Part shown: one piece after another, positions 33,866 to 43,106 of the stretch
Numbering within the stretch: the first letter of the stretch is position 1
Layout: each line of letters starts with the position of its first letter
Source: Pedobacter zeae
GTDB taxonomy: Bacteria > Bacteroidota > Bacteroidia > Sphingobacteriales > Sphingobacteriaceae
Assembly (NCBI RefSeq): GCF_014196715.1
Contig: NZ_JACIEF010000003.1
Location: 1,253,395 to 1,317,394 of the forward strand
Reading direction: 5' to 3'
Length of the DNA stretch: 64,000 nucleotides
The notes under the pieces: generated by a model
What the model was told of the DNA's origin: nothing
Seen by the model: the letters and a program-made list of their open reading frames with translations, nothing else
The model's database searches: none
Program-made: the position numbers and the translations under genes

Positions 33866-34903
33866 ATGAATTACACCTTAAGGATTGCAGAAATTAGGAG
33901 GGAAACCGAAGATACTATTACCCTATGTTTTAAACAACCTGGGCTCAAGAAAATAAAATACCAAGCAGGTCAATATCTAACTTTGATATTTAGAATTAAT
34001 GGCAGGCGTTACGTCCGCCCCTATTCTTTTTCTTCTTGCCCAGATGTTGATGCTCTGTTGGAGATCACCGTTAAACGTGTTGCGAATGGTATCGTATCTA
34101 ATCATATTAATGATATGGTTCGTGTCGGAGACACCATTGAAGTAATGCCACCTATGGGTGATTTTATTTATAATTCGGAACAGCCTTTTGATGATGTCTT
34201 TTTTTGGGGAGTTGGTAGCGGAATTACACCATTGATTTCTATTATTAAGTATATTTTGTCTAAGGTTGATGGTGTAAGGGTGCATTTGAATTATGGGAAT
34301 AAGAACTACGAAAGCACTATCTTTAAAGATCAAATTAATCATTTAAAGACACAATATGCAGATCGGCTTATTGTACGTCATTTTCATACCAGGTTATTTG
34401 TGGATGAAGCTAATCCGCATTTAATTCAGGGCAGAATTGATCAAGCTAAGGCTATGCAAATTCTAAATGGATGTTTAGATTCGAAAAAATGTGCACATTA
34501 TATCTGTGGACCTGCTGGTCTCAAGGAATCAGTAAAAAGTGCCATTTTTAATAAATTTGGTTCTTTGGAAAATGTATATTCTGAAGATTTTGAGCTGGTG
34601 AAAGACCCAAAAGACCTAATTGATGTGCATACTCAAAATGTGCGCCTAAATTTTGATGGGAAATCATACCGCTTGGAAGTGGCGAAGGGTAAAAGTATTT
34701 TAGAAGCGGCATTAAATGCCGATATTGAGTTGCCTTATTCCTGCCAAACCGGAAATTGCAGTACCTGTAAAGGAAAATTGCTTGATGGTAAGGCTAAAAT
34801 GATTGGATTAAGCAAAGAACGCGATGATTTGGCACTAGACGAGTTTTTACTTTGTTGTGCCCATCCTTTAACAGAAAATGTACATATAGAAATATTAAGT
34901 TAA
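33866..34903 (+). CDS. ddhD: CDP-6-deoxy-delta-3,4-glucoseen reductase-like flavo-iron-sulfur protein (DdhD/AscD/RfbI)
   Basis: The 345-residue protein joins a ferredoxin-NADP reductase module (RPYSFSSCP FAD site near residue 53; GSGITPLISI near 117; YICGPAG near 214) to a C-terminal plant-type [2Fe-2S] ferredoxin (PYSCQTGNCSTC near 290 and a further Cys in LLCCAHPL). This is the domain order of phenol hydroxylase-type reductases and of E3, the electron donor to the [2Fe-2S] PLP dehydrase RfbH in CDP-3,6-dideoxyhexose synthesis. General oxygenase reductases share the fold, but the position directly before rfbF-rfbG-rfbH decides for E3. It starts ten bases after wzc. Confidence 0.88.
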   Translation: MNYTLRIAEIRRETEDTITLCFKQPGLKKIKYQAGQYLTLIFRINGRRYVRPYSFSSCPDVDALLEITVKRVANGIVSNHINDMVRVGDTIEVMPPMGDFIYNSEQPFDDVFFWGVGSGITPLISIIKYILSKVDGVRVHLNYGNKNYESTIFKDQINHLKTQYADRLIVRHFHTRLFVDEANPHLIQGRIDQAKAMQILNGCLDSKKCAHYICGPAGLKESVKSAIFNKFGSLENVYSEDFELVKDPKDLIDVHTQNVRLNFDGKSYRLEVAKGKSILEAALNADIELPYSCQTGNCSTCKGKLLDGKAKMIGLSKERDDLALDEFLLCCAHPLTENVHIEILS

Positions 34904-34908
34904 GAAAT

Positions 34909-35685
34909 ATGAAGGTAGTAATACTAGCAGGTGGTTTAGGTACCCGATTAATGGAAGAGACCGAAGCCCGTCCAAAACCTATGGTTGAAATTGGTGGTAA
35001 GCCCATTTTGTGGCATATCATGAAAATCTACGAAGCTTATGGTTATAACGATTTTGTATTGTGCCTGGGTTACAAAGCTCAATCAATTAAAGAATATTTT
35101 TTAAACTATTATCTTTATAACTCTGACGTTTCAATCGATATAGAGAAAAACAAAGTTGATGTTCATTTTTCGAACTCGGAGTCTTTCAAGGTCACACTGG
35201 TAGATACCGGGTTAAAAACCAATACAGCAGGACGCATTAAAAAAATTCAGAAATATGTGGACGGCGAAACTTTTATGCTGACTTATGGTGATGGTGTGGC
35301 AGATATTGATATCAAAGCATTGGTTGAATTTCACAATAGCCATGATAAATTGGCCACTTTAACGAGTATTCAGACTCCAGGGCGTTTTGGTAACATTGAA
35401 ATGGATAATGATGGAACCGTTAAACACTTCGTAGAAAAGCCTCAGGGAGATGGTATGTGGATTAATGGAGGGTTCTTTGTTCTTGATTCAGGGATTTTTA
35501 AATATTTAGATGGAGATGTTGAAGATGTGCAGTGGGAAAACAAACCACTAAAGGAAATTGCAAACGATGGACAGTTGGCTGCTTTTAAACACTCGGGTTT
35601 CTGGAAACCAATGGATGCTCTGCGTGATCGAATAGAATTAGAACAACTTTGGAGTAGTGGTGAGGCTAAATGGAAAATCTGGTAA
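34909..35685 (+). CDS. rfbF: Glucose-1-phosphate cytidylyltransferase
   Basis: RfbF/DdhA makes CDP-glucose from CTP and glucose-1-phosphate, the first step to CDP-3,6-dideoxyhexoses. The 258-residue protein shows VVILAGGLGTRLMEETEARP at the start with KPMVEIGGKPILWHIM, the DTGLKTNTAGRIKK stretch near residue 100, LTYGDGVADIDI near 125 and WINGGFFVLD near 184, as in the Salmonella and Yersinia enzymes. The ATG at 34909 lies five bases after the ddhD stop and gives the canonical start, whereas the longer frame runs back into ddhD. It is one base from rfbG. Confidence 0.95.
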   Translation: MKVVILAGGLGTRLMEETEARPKPMVEIGGKPILWHIMKIYEAYGYNDFVLCLGYKAQSIKEYFLNYYLYNSDVSIDIEKNKVDVHFSNSESFKVTLVDTGLKTNTAGRIKKIQKYVDGETFMLTYGDGVADIDIKALVEFHNSHDKLATLTSIQTPGRFGNIEMDNDGTVKHFVEKPQGDGMWINGGFFVLDSGIFKYLDGDVEDVQWENKPLKEIANDGQLAAFKHSGFWKPMDALRDRIELEQLWSSGEAKWKIW

Positions 35686-35686
35686 T

Positions 35687-36778
35687 ATGAGTTTTCAAAA
35701 TATATATCAAGGAAAAAAGGTATTGATTACCGGTCATACAGGATTTAAAGGATCGTGGCTGGCTATTTGGTTAAAGGAATTAGGTGCTGAAGTATATGGT
35801 TATGCATTACCGCCATATTCGGAAATGGACAATTTTGTTACTACAAAGCTTGTAGATCATATAAATCACCAAGAGGGTGATGTGCGGGATGGTGTAAAGT
35901 TGAAACAATACTTTCAAGATATACAACCTGATTTTGCATTTCACCTGGCTGCCCAACCGCTGGTAATTATGTCTTATAGTGATCCTGTAGGGACGTTTGA
36001 TACGAACTTAATGGGAACCGTTAATTTTTGGGAAGCGATAAGGGCAACCCCATCTGTTAAAGCAGCTGTAAATGTAACAACTGATAAATGCTATGATAAT
36101 AAAGAATGGGTTTGGGGTTACAGGGAAAATGATCCTATGGGAGGAAAAGATCCCTATAGCGCATCAAAAGGTTGCTCTGAGCTAATAACAAACTCTTATT
36201 TGGAATCTTTTTTTAAAGCGGAGGGGAGCTGTAATATTGCTTCCGCTCGTGCCGGAAATGTAATTGGCGGTGGAGATTGGGCTGCAGATCGGATTATTCC
36301 TGATTATTTTAGAGCTGTTAGAAAAGGTGAAAAATTAGAAATCAGAAATCCTTATGCCACGCGGCCATGGCAGCATGTTTTAGAACCTTTAAGTGGTTAT
36401 TTAAATTTAGGAGCTGAACTCTGGCAAAGAGGTAAAGACTTTAGTGGAGGCTGGAATTTTGGCCCTGAAGATACATCTAATTATTCAGTTAAGGAATTGA
36501 TTGACGAGATGTTATTACTCGATAGTAATGGTGGCTATTATATTCCGGCCGATACTGTTAAACTTCATGAAGCAGTACTTTTAAAATTGGATATTTCCAA
36601 AGCCGTTAATTATTTAAAATGGAAGCCTGTCTTGAGTTTTAAAGAAACCGTAAATTTTACTTTGAAAGGCTATATTGCCGATATGCACGAAACATCTGAT
36701 ATTTACCAGAGTAGATTGGAACAAATACAGGCCTACACACAAAAGGGAATTATCAAAGGGATAACTTGGGCACAATGA
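35687..36778 (+). CDS. rfbG: CDP-glucose 4,6-dehydratase
   Basis: RfbG/DdhB converts CDP-glucose to CDP-4-keto-6-deoxyglucose with bound NAD. The 363-residue SDR has KKVLITGHTGFKGSWLAIWL near residue 9, FHLAAQPLVIMSY near 85, NVTTDKCYDNKEW near 125 and the catalytic YSASKGCSELI near 154, with ARAGNVIGGGDWAADRIIPD near 187, all family-specific. The ATG at 35687 follows the rfbF stop by one base; an alternative upstream frame start at 35657 overlaps rfbF. The stop overlaps the next gene by four bases. Confidence 0.96.
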   Translation: MSFQNIYQGKKVLITGHTGFKGSWLAIWLKELGAEVYGYALPPYSEMDNFVTTKLVDHINHQEGDVRDGVKLKQYFQDIQPDFAFHLAAQPLVIMSYSDPVGTFDTNLMGTVNFWEAIRATPSVKAAVNVTTDKCYDNKEWVWGYRENDPMGGKDPYSASKGCSELITNSYLESFFKAEGSCNIASARAGNVIGGGDWAADRIIPDYFRAVRKGEKLEIRNPYATRPWQHVLEPLSGYLNLGAELWQRGKDFSGGWNFGPEDTSNYSVKELIDEMLLLDSNGGYYIPADTVKLHEAVLLKLDISKAVNYLKWKPVLSFKETVNFTLKGYIADMHETSDIYQSRLEQIQAYTQKGIIKGITWAQ

Positions 36779-37647
36779 AAAAAATCCTGCTAACAGGTAG
36801 TACAGGGTATCTTGGTAAAAATCTTCTCAAGGCACTTTTGCAAAATGGTAATGAAGTGATTGCTTTGGTCCGAATGGAATCGAATATTGGTTTTTTAGAG
36901 AATCTGAACGGTAAATTAATAATTTACAGGCTTAATGAAATCCAATTAGATGACATATTTAAAGCACATCAATTTGATCTTATAATTCATACAGCTGCTA
37001 GTTATGGCCGTAAAGGAGAAGGTTTAAAAGATATTGTACAAGCAAATTTAAGTTTCCCTATTGAAGTTTTGGATGCCGCACTTAGAAATAATGTGAAATA
37101 TTTTATCAATACGGATACGGCTTTGCCAAAATCCCTAAACCTATATTCACATTCAAAAAAACAATTTTTAGAATGGCTTGAGATAAATGCTGCAAGGATA
37201 AATGTTTTAAATCTACAGTTGGAATATTTTTATGGGCCAAACGATGATAATTCTAAATTTATCACATTTATACTAAGTGAGTTGAAGTCAGGAAAAAAAG
37301 AAATAGATTTTACAGCCGCAACACCTTATCGTGATTTTATATATATCGACGATGTCGTTGATGCCTATATTAGATTGATAGAGGAAATTGAAAATGTAAA
37401 TGGATTAATAACTATTCCTATCGGTTCAGGACAGGCCGTTATGTTGAAAGATATAATCCAAGAAGTCCGGACTATCGCTAACCATCCAGAAGTCAATCTT
37501 AATTTTGGTGCATTGCCAATGAGGGAAAACGAAATTATGCACTCTTGTGCTGATATCAGCTTTATGAAAAGTATTGGGTGGAAGCCAAAGTATACATTCG
37601 AAGAAGGCATAAAAGAAATGATCAAAATTGAATACAACACGTTATGA
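36775..37647 (+). CDS. NAD-dependent epimerase/reductase, likely CDP-3,6-dideoxyhexose synthase (RfbJ/RfbS/TyvE-like)
   Basis: The 290-residue SDR has ILLTGSTGYLGKNLLKALL at the N terminus, FDLIIHTAASYG near residue 62, an atypical NTDTALPKS in place of the usual S-T-D motif, and YSHSKKQFLEWL with the catalytic Tyr/Lys near 122. The C-terminal half has YRDFIYIDDVVDAYI, common to sugar SDRs. Being translationally coupled to rfbG (ATGA overlap) and to rfbH, it is the best candidate for the last step that reduces or epimerises the 3,6-dideoxy-4-keto sugar to CDP-abequose, paratose or another isomer. Which isomer is made cannot be read from the sequence. Alternative: a general 4-ketoreductase. 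Confidence 0.7.
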   Translation: MKKILLTGSTGYLGKNLLKALLQNGNEVIALVRMESNIGFLENLNGKLIIYRLNEIQLDDIFKAHQFDLIIHTAASYGRKGEGLKDIVQANLSFPIEVLDAALRNNVKYFINTDTALPKSLNLYSHSKKQFLEWLEINAARINVLNLQLEYFYGPNDDNSKFITFILSELKSGKKEIDFTAATPYRDFIYIDDVVDAYIRLIEEIENVNGLITIPIGSGQAVMLKDIIQEVRTIANHPEVNLNFGALPMRENEIMHSCADISFMKSIGWKPKYTFEEGIKEMIKIEYNTL

Positions 37648-38921
37648 TACAAATTAACAATAAAGAAATTGCTTTAAAAACGTTTAAAAGAGCAATACCA
37701 GGGCAAGATTATATTCCAGTTACGGGAAAAATAATTGAAGAAGATGACTTGCTTTTATGTATGGAATCTGTAGCCGATGGATGGTTAACTGCAGGGCGTT
37801 TCGCGAATGAATTCGAAACAGAGTTTGCCAGATATTTTGGAGCTGCAAAAGCATTATTGGTAAACTCAGGTTCATCTGCTAATCTGGTTGCATTTTATGC
37901 ATTAACATCTCCGAAATTGGGAGATCGAGCAATTAAACCAGGTGATGAAGTTATTACAGTTGCCGCTGGTTTTCCAACAACGGTTAATCCAATTGTCCAA
38001 TTTGGAGCAATTCCTGTTTTTATTGATGTTGATATAGCTACGCACAATGTAAAATCTGATATGATTGAGGCAGCAGTATCACCAAAGACAAAAGCAATTA
38101 TGATTGCCCATTCTTTAGGTAATCCATTTGATTTAGATGAGGTAATGCGCGTAGCCAAAAAGTATAATCTTTGGGTAGTGGAGGATGACTGTGACTCTTT
38201 GGGGGCCACCTATAAAGGAAAAAAAACCGGGACGTTTGGTGATATTTCAACTTTTTCATTTTATCCTGCGCATCACATTACTATGGGGGAAGGTGGCGCT
38301 GTAATTATAAATAATCCAGAATTATCTAAACTAGCTGAAAGTTTTAGAGATTGGGGCAGAGATTGTTACTGTGAGCCAGGAAAGGATAATACCTGTGGAT
38401 GTCGTTTTGGTCAACAATTGGGCTCATTACCATATGGCTACGACCATAAGTATACTTATTCTCACATTGGTTTCAACCTTAAGGTGACCGATATGCAAGC
38501 TGCTCTTGGAGTTTCTCAAATGCGTAAAATCGATCGTTTTGTGGCCAAACGTCGTGAAAATTATGCTTTGTTGTATGAAAGAATGAAAGAGTTCGAGGAA
38601 ATATTCATTTTACCAGAGCCCACTCCAAATTCAGACCCTTCGTGGTTTGGGTTTTTAATTACTCTGCGAGATGGTGATTCGAATGATCGACATATGCTTG
38701 TACAGCATTTGGAGGAGAAGAAAATCGGAACAAGATTGCTATTTGCCGGAAACTTATTAAGACAACCTGCATATACAGGTGTTGAGCATCGTGTAGTTGG
38801 TGATTTAAATAATACAGATATAATTATGAATCAATCATTCTGGTTAGGCGTATGGCCAGGTTTAGATGCTGAACATTATGATTATATCGCCAACGTTATA
38901 AGGGAGTATATAAATAATTAA
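37644..38921 (+). CDS. rfbH: CDP-4-keto-6-deoxyglucose 3-dehydrase (E1)
   Basis: RfbH/DdhC/AscC removes the C3 hydroxyl of CDP-4-keto-6-deoxyglucose using pyridoxamine phosphate and a [2Fe-2S] cluster, with electrons from the DdhD-type reductase. The 425-residue aminotransferase-fold protein reads SFYPAHHITMGEGG near residue 205: the lysine that normally binds PLP is replaced by His (residue 210), the diagnostic change for E1. Cys183 and the Cys pairs near 241-253 (CYC, CGC) are placed to bind the cluster. It overlaps the preceding SDR gene by four bases. Presence of all E1-E3 parts makes the pathway functional in principle. Confidence 0.96.
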   Translation: MIQINNKEIALKTFKRAIPGQDYIPVTGKIIEEDDLLLCMESVADGWLTAGRFANEFETEFARYFGAAKALLVNSGSSANLVAFYALTSPKLGDRAIKPGDEVITVAAGFPTTVNPIVQFGAIPVFIDVDIATHNVKSDMIEAAVSPKTKAIMIAHSLGNPFDLDEVMRVAKKYNLWVVEDDCDSLGATYKGKKTGTFGDISTFSFYPAHHITMGEGGAVIINNPELSKLAESFRDWGRDCYCEPGKDNTCGCRFGQQLGSLPYGYDHKYTYSHIGFNLKVTDMQAALGVSQMRKIDRFVAKRRENYALLYERMKEFEEIFILPEPTPNSDPSWFGFLITLRDGDSNDRHMLVQHLEEKKIGTRLLFAGNLLRQPAYTGVEHRVVGDLNNTDIIMNQSFWLGVWPGLDAEHYDYIANVIREYINN

Positions 38922-38927
38922 TTAATT

Positions 38928-40304
38928 ATGGTTTTGATATTAGGAGCGGGGCTTGCGGGAATGAGTTGTTCGTATCATTTAGGGCACGATTGTCTAGTTG
39001 TAGAGAAAAAACCTCATGCAGGAGGCCATATATATTCTCACGTTGTCAATGGATTCACCTGGGATGAGGGGCCTCACGTTTCATTTACCAAACACAAATA
39101 TGTTAGAGATTTATTTGCAAGAAGTACAAAGGATAAATTTTTAGAATACCCTGTTTATCCATCAAATTATTACAAGGGTAGCTGGATACCGCATCCCGCT
39201 CAATCAAATTTATATGCAGTTCCTGAACCTGTTCGCTCTGAATGTTTAAATGATTTTTTAAGTTCTAGGGAGGAGCAAGACTTGACCAAAATCCCAGATG
39301 ATTATGAACAATGGTCAAAAATGGCATTTGGGGAGGCTTTTTATGTAGAATTTATAAAATCATACACGGAAAAATATTGGACGGTAGACCCTAAGCTATT
39401 AACTACCGATTGGGTCGGAGGAAGAGTTTTTTACCCAGATATTGAGACTGTTAAGAGAGGTTTTCATTCGGCTCCTGATCAATCTACGCATTATATAACC
39501 TCGGTTCGGTATCCTGAAAATGGAGGTTATTATAAATTTGCGCAATTATTGCAAGAAAATATGAATGTGTTGTTTAATAAAACTGTAGATAGAATTAGTT
39601 TGGATTCCAAAACAGTCTATTTTACAGATGGTTCAAACCAAGAATATACAACTTTAATTAACACATTACCGCTACCTGAATTTATAAAGTTTATCTCGCC
39701 ACCGGCAGATATATCTAATGCAGCAACCGATTTAGCTTGTTCAGAACTTTTACTTTTAAATTACGTTGTAAACCATAGTTCTAAATCAAAGGCGCATTGG
39801 CTTTATGTTTACGATTTAGATAAATATGCCACTCGTATTAATTTTACTGAGATGTTATCGCCTAATAATGGATTGGAAGGTAAGTCAGGAATTCAAGTTG
39901 AAGTATACTTTTCTAAATATCGTCAGCAAAAGGAATCTTTGTCTGAAATTACTAAGAAAGTTTTGAAAGAACTGATAGATATGGGGTTGGTGGAAAATGA
40001 AGACTCATTAGAAGATGTACATACACAATATATTAAATATGCTAATGTAATATGTGATCATTCAAGAAAAAAATCTCTTAATAAAATATTTGATTACTTG
40101 ACCCAGTATGGGCTGAAACGAGAGGTTGATGATCTTGAGCCAATGAATAATTGGGATGTATTATTTAATGAGAAAACAAATATTAAAATGGGTGAATTAG
40201 TTCTTGCAGGTAGGTTTGGACAATGGAAATACTACTGGACTGATGATTGTGTAATGCGTGGGAAATATATTTCCGAAACCTTGTGTGATGAGTATAAATA
40301 TTAA
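38928..40304 (+). CDS. FAD-dependent amine-oxidase/UDP-galactopyranose-mutase-like flavoprotein
   Basis: The 458-residue protein begins with a dinucleotide-binding motif VLILGAGLAGMSCSYHL, a VVEKKPHAGGHIYSHVVNGF stretch (Glu, Gly, Gly, His) that binds FAD as in protoporphyrinogen oxidase and UDP-galactopyranose mutase, and the DEGPHVSFTKH motif. A C-terminal GELVLAGRFGQWKYYWTDD replaces the usual FAD-binding GD motif. Related proteins occur in polysaccharide clusters of Bacteroidota, but their substrate is not known; a sugar-ring or sugar-nucleotide redox step is the simplest guess. It follows rfbH by six bases and overlaps the flippase gene by 17 bases. Confidence 0.75.
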   Translation: MVLILGAGLAGMSCSYHLGHDCLVVEKKPHAGGHIYSHVVNGFTWDEGPHVSFTKHKYVRDLFARSTKDKFLEYPVYPSNYYKGSWIPHPAQSNLYAVPEPVRSECLNDFLSSREEQDLTKIPDDYEQWSKMAFGEAFYVEFIKSYTEKYWTVDPKLLTTDWVGGRVFYPDIETVKRGFHSAPDQSTHYITSVRYPENGGYYKFAQLLQENMNVLFNKTVDRISLDSKTVYFTDGSNQEYTTLINTLPLPEFIKFISPPADISNAATDLACSELLLLNYVVNHSSKSKAHWLYVYDLDKYATRINFTEMLSPNNGLEGKSGIQVEVYFSKYRQQKESLSEITKKVLKELIDMGLVENEDSLEDVHTQYIKYANVICDHSRKKSLNKIFDYLTQYGLKREVDDLEPMNNWDVLFNEKTNIKMGELVLAGRFGQWKYYWTDDCVMRGKYISETLCDEYKY

Positions 40305-41667
40305 TAAAAACGACGTTTTCTGGAGTTATTTTGCTCAATTTATTAATTATGGGTCGGGTTTAATGTTACTTCCTATAATTCTACATAAGTTACCAACATC
40401 ACATTTAGCTATTTGGTATATATTTTTAGCTATAAGTGCTGCAATCAGCTTGCTAGATTTTGGATTTCAATCTAATATTATGAGAAATGTTTCATATGTT
40501 ATGTCTGGTGCACAAAAACTATTAGCAACTGGCATAGATTCGGAATTTAAAGAAGGGAAAGAAATTAATTGGACATTATTTTGGTCATTAGTTTCAACAG
40601 CAAAGAGAATTTATTCTTATATATCAATTGTAGTATTTTTTATCTTAATAATTGCCGGTACATATTATATTTATACCGTAACAAAAAATTTCCAGGATCA
40701 ATCATTTGTACTTTATTCTTGGATATTATACCTATTGGTTTCAGTAGTGAATTTCTATTTCTATTATTATAATCCCTTACTTTTAGGAAGAGGATTAATT
40801 AGAGAATACAATATTACTATTGCTTTTTCAAAAGCCACGAATCTTCTCTTGTCAATAGCTGCTTTAGAGATTGGTCTTGGGCTAATGGGCATTGTTATAG
40901 CATTATTTATTTCAGTTCTGGTAGATCGTTTTTTTGCCCGTCGCTTTTTTAATAAGGGCATTGTTAAAGAGCCAGAAAAGGCAAAATTAGAAAACTTATT
41001 TCCAATATTATGGAACAACTCTTGGAGAATCGGTCTAGTTAGCTTGGGGTCTTTTTTAATTTTACGAGCGAATATTTTTTTGGTTTCAAGTTTTTTACCA
41101 TTATCAGTAGCCGCTTCCTATGGACTAAGTTTACAATTATTAACAACTGCTTCATCTTTTGGTATGATTTTCTTTACAGCATTTATTCCAAAAATTAATT
41201 CTAGCAGACTCAGTCAGAATCTTCTTAACATAAGAATCATAGTAGCCCGTAGTCTTCTTATATCTTGGACGATATTTATTCTTTCAACAGTTGCTCTGCT
41301 TATTCTTGGTAATTTATTATTGGAGCTTATAAAAAGCAAGACTCATTTAATATCAAATTTAGATTTACTATTTCTGGCATTAATTCTGGTTTTAGAAATG
41401 AATCATACTCTTTTTGCTACACTAATAACAACAAAGAATTCTGTTCCATTTGTTAAACCTGCACTTATCTCAGGAATATTAATCGTATTATTTTCTTTTA
41501 TCTCGCTTAAATATTTGAAATTAGGTTTACCTGGGATATTAGTTAGTCAATTTGTTGTTCAGTTAGCTTATAATAACTGGAAATGGCCTGTTGTCGGGTT
41601 AAAGGATCTTGGAATTGGTCTATTCCAATTAATTTCTTTGCCATTCTCAACCAAGAAAAATATATAA
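40288..41667 (+). CDS. wzx: Wzx-like polysaccharide flippase (MOP superfamily)
   Basis: A 459-residue membrane protein with about twelve to fourteen hydrophobic helices and the O-antigen flippase layout: INYGSGLMLLPIILHKLP near residue 17, LDFGFQSNIMRNVSYVMSG near 55. It should flip undecaprenyl-linked repeat units to the periplasm. The ATG at 40288 gives a typical short cytoplasmic N terminus and overlaps the upstream gene by 17 bases, while the longer frame from 40258 runs further into that gene. Strong AT bias and weak codon resemblance to the flanking core genes fit a horizontally exchanged core. Assignment as Wzx and not a lipid II-type flippase rests on context. Confidence 0.88.
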   Translation: MSININKNDVFWSYFAQFINYGSGLMLLPIILHKLPTSHLAIWYIFLAISAAISLLDFGFQSNIMRNVSYVMSGAQKLLATGIDSEFKEGKEINWTLFWSLVSTAKRIYSYISIVVFFILIIAGTYYIYTVTKNFQDQSFVLYSWILYLLVSVVNFYFYYYNPLLLGRGLIREYNITIAFSKATNLLLSIAALEIGLGLMGIVIALFISVLVDRFFARRFFNKGIVKEPEKAKLENLFPILWNNSWRIGLVSLGSFLILRANIFLVSSFLPLSVAASYGLSLQLLTTASSFGMIFFTAFIPKINSSRLSQNLLNIRIIVARSLLISWTIFILSTVALLILGNLLLELIKSKTHLISNLDLLFLALILVLEMNHTLFATLITTKNSVPFVKPALISGILIVLFSFISLKYLKLGLPGILVSQFVVQLAYNNWKWPVVGLKDLGIGLFQLISLPFSTKKNI

Positions 41668-42608
41668 TGAAAGATAAAATTACAATTGCTATTCCTGTTT
41701 ATGAGAGATATGATTTTTTCGAAGAATCAATTCTTAGTGCTATCAATCAGAGTTTGCAAGCAACCATAATTGTTGTAGACAATCACTCATCTCACAATAA
41801 GTTTAGGGATTTTGTATTGGAATTGAATATGCCACACGTAAAATATTTTTTAAATGAATCGAATGTTGGAATGGTTGAAAATTGGAATAGGTGCATTGAA
41901 TTATCAGATACAGAATGGGTAACAATTTTGCATGATGACGACAAGCTTAACGAAGATTATATAAAAAATATTTCCAGATATTTTAATGATGTAAACGTTG
42001 GTTGTATCGCTGTGAGATGCGAGCTAGGCAGTGAACCGAGTACTGTATTTAATAAGAAATATGATAAAACATCTGATGCTTTTAGAATAAATAGCCTTGA
42101 CTATTTCATGTTTACAAATCTGTCCCCATTTCCTGGAATAGCAGTTAGAAAGAATATTGCAGTTAAGGCTGGCTTATTTAATGCCGACAAATTTCCAATT
42201 TCTGATTATGAATTTTGGATTAGGATATTTGAGAATACCAACATCATTAAATTGAATTCTATTTTGGCGTTTTATAGAGTTTCAATCACGCAAAGTACAT
42301 CTAACCTATTTAATCAAATAACAATTGAAACTTATTTCCAGCATCAAAAGATATTAAATGGTAGAACAGGTTTAGTTAAATATTTGTCATTGGTATCATT
42401 ATATTTAATGTATGAATCATATGATTATGGTAATGTGAGTGACTCATCTTTTTCAAATCTAAATCAAAGTACATTAATTAATGCATTTAAAAAGATAAAG
42501 AAAAGTATAGCATTTCCAGGGTATAAGGCTCTCTTAATTAATGTTATAAAAGCCTATAAGTTAAGGTTTTATTCAAGGTATAATGCAAAGCGCTTTAAAA
42601 GTATATGA
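41667..42608 (+). CDS. Glycosyltransferase family 2
   Basis: The 313-residue enzyme has the GT-A fold of GT2: ITIAIPVYERYDFFEESILSA at the N terminus, IIVVDNHSS near residue 35, FLNESNVGMVENWNRCIELS near 63 and a DxD-type metal site ILHDDDKLNEDY near 92. It should add one sugar of the repeat unit from a nucleotide donor on the cytoplasmic side; donor and linkage cannot be told. The ATG at 41667 overlaps the wzx stop by one base (TAATG), and the stop overlaps the acetyltransferase gene by four bases. Confidence 0.88.
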   Translation: MKDKITIAIPVYERYDFFEESILSAINQSLQATIIVVDNHSSHNKFRDFVLELNMPHVKYFLNESNVGMVENWNRCIELSDTEWVTILHDDDKLNEDYIKNISRYFNDVNVGCIAVRCELGSEPSTVFNKKYDKTSDAFRINSLDYFMFTNLSPFPGIAVRKNIAVKAGLFNADKFPISDYEFWIRIFENTNIIKLNSILAFYRVSITQSTSNLFNQITIETYFQHQKILNGRTGLVKYLSLVSLYLMYESYDYGNVSDSSFSNLNQSTLINAFKKIKKSIAFPGYKALLINVIKAYKLRFYSRYNAKRFKSI

Positions 42609-43087
42609 ATATTTTTCAAGACTTTAAATTCTTGAGGGGGAATAAGAAAGGATATTTATTTGCAATTTTATTCCGAATTAGTAATTTTTTTGCTAAGAGT
42701 AATAAAATTATTAGACTAATTGGGTTTCCTTTTAGAATTATATATCTTTTTTTTGTCCAATGGGTAATGTGTATTGATGTACCTGATAAAATTAAAGTTG
42801 GGCCAGGTTTCAATGTATGGCACGGTATGGGCCTAGTAATACACCCTGATGTAGTTATTGGGAATAATTTTATTGTTAGACATACTACAACTATTGGCCA
42901 AAAAAAAGTAGATCAGCCCCCTCCAATTATTGGTGACAATGTTGATGTTGGCGCACATTCAATAATTATCGGCAATATTCGAATAGGAAATAATGTGACT
43001 ATTGGAGCAGCTACATTTGTTAATAAAGATGTTCCTGATAACTGTATCGTTTATGGAAATCCAATGGTCATAAAACAGAAAGTTTAA
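42605..43087 (+). CDS. Hexapeptide-repeat (left-handed beta-helix) acyltransferase
   Basis: The 160-residue protein has a basic, hydrophobic N terminus and a C-terminal left-handed beta-helix with hexapeptide repeats (VVIGNNFIVRHTTTIG, GDNVDVGAHSIIIGNIRIGNNVTIGAATFV; key Ile/Val every six residues), ending IVYGNPMVIK. The WHGMGLVIHP motif resembles serine acetyltransferase-type and WcaB/colanic acid acetyltransferases. Its likely job is O-acetylation of a repeat-unit sugar with acetyl-CoA; sugar and position are unknown. It is coupled to the GT2 gene by a four-base overlap. Confidence 0.85.
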   Translation: MNIFQDFKFLRGNKKGYLFAILFRISNFFAKSNKIIRLIGFPFRIIYLFFVQWVMCIDVPDKIKVGPGFNVWHGMGLVIHPDVVIGNNFIVRHTTTIGQKKVDQPPPIIGDNVDVGAHSIIIGNIRIGNNVTIGAATFVNKDVPDNCIVYGNPMVIKQKV

Positions 43088-43106
43088 TTTAATAACTTAT
43101 CAAGTA

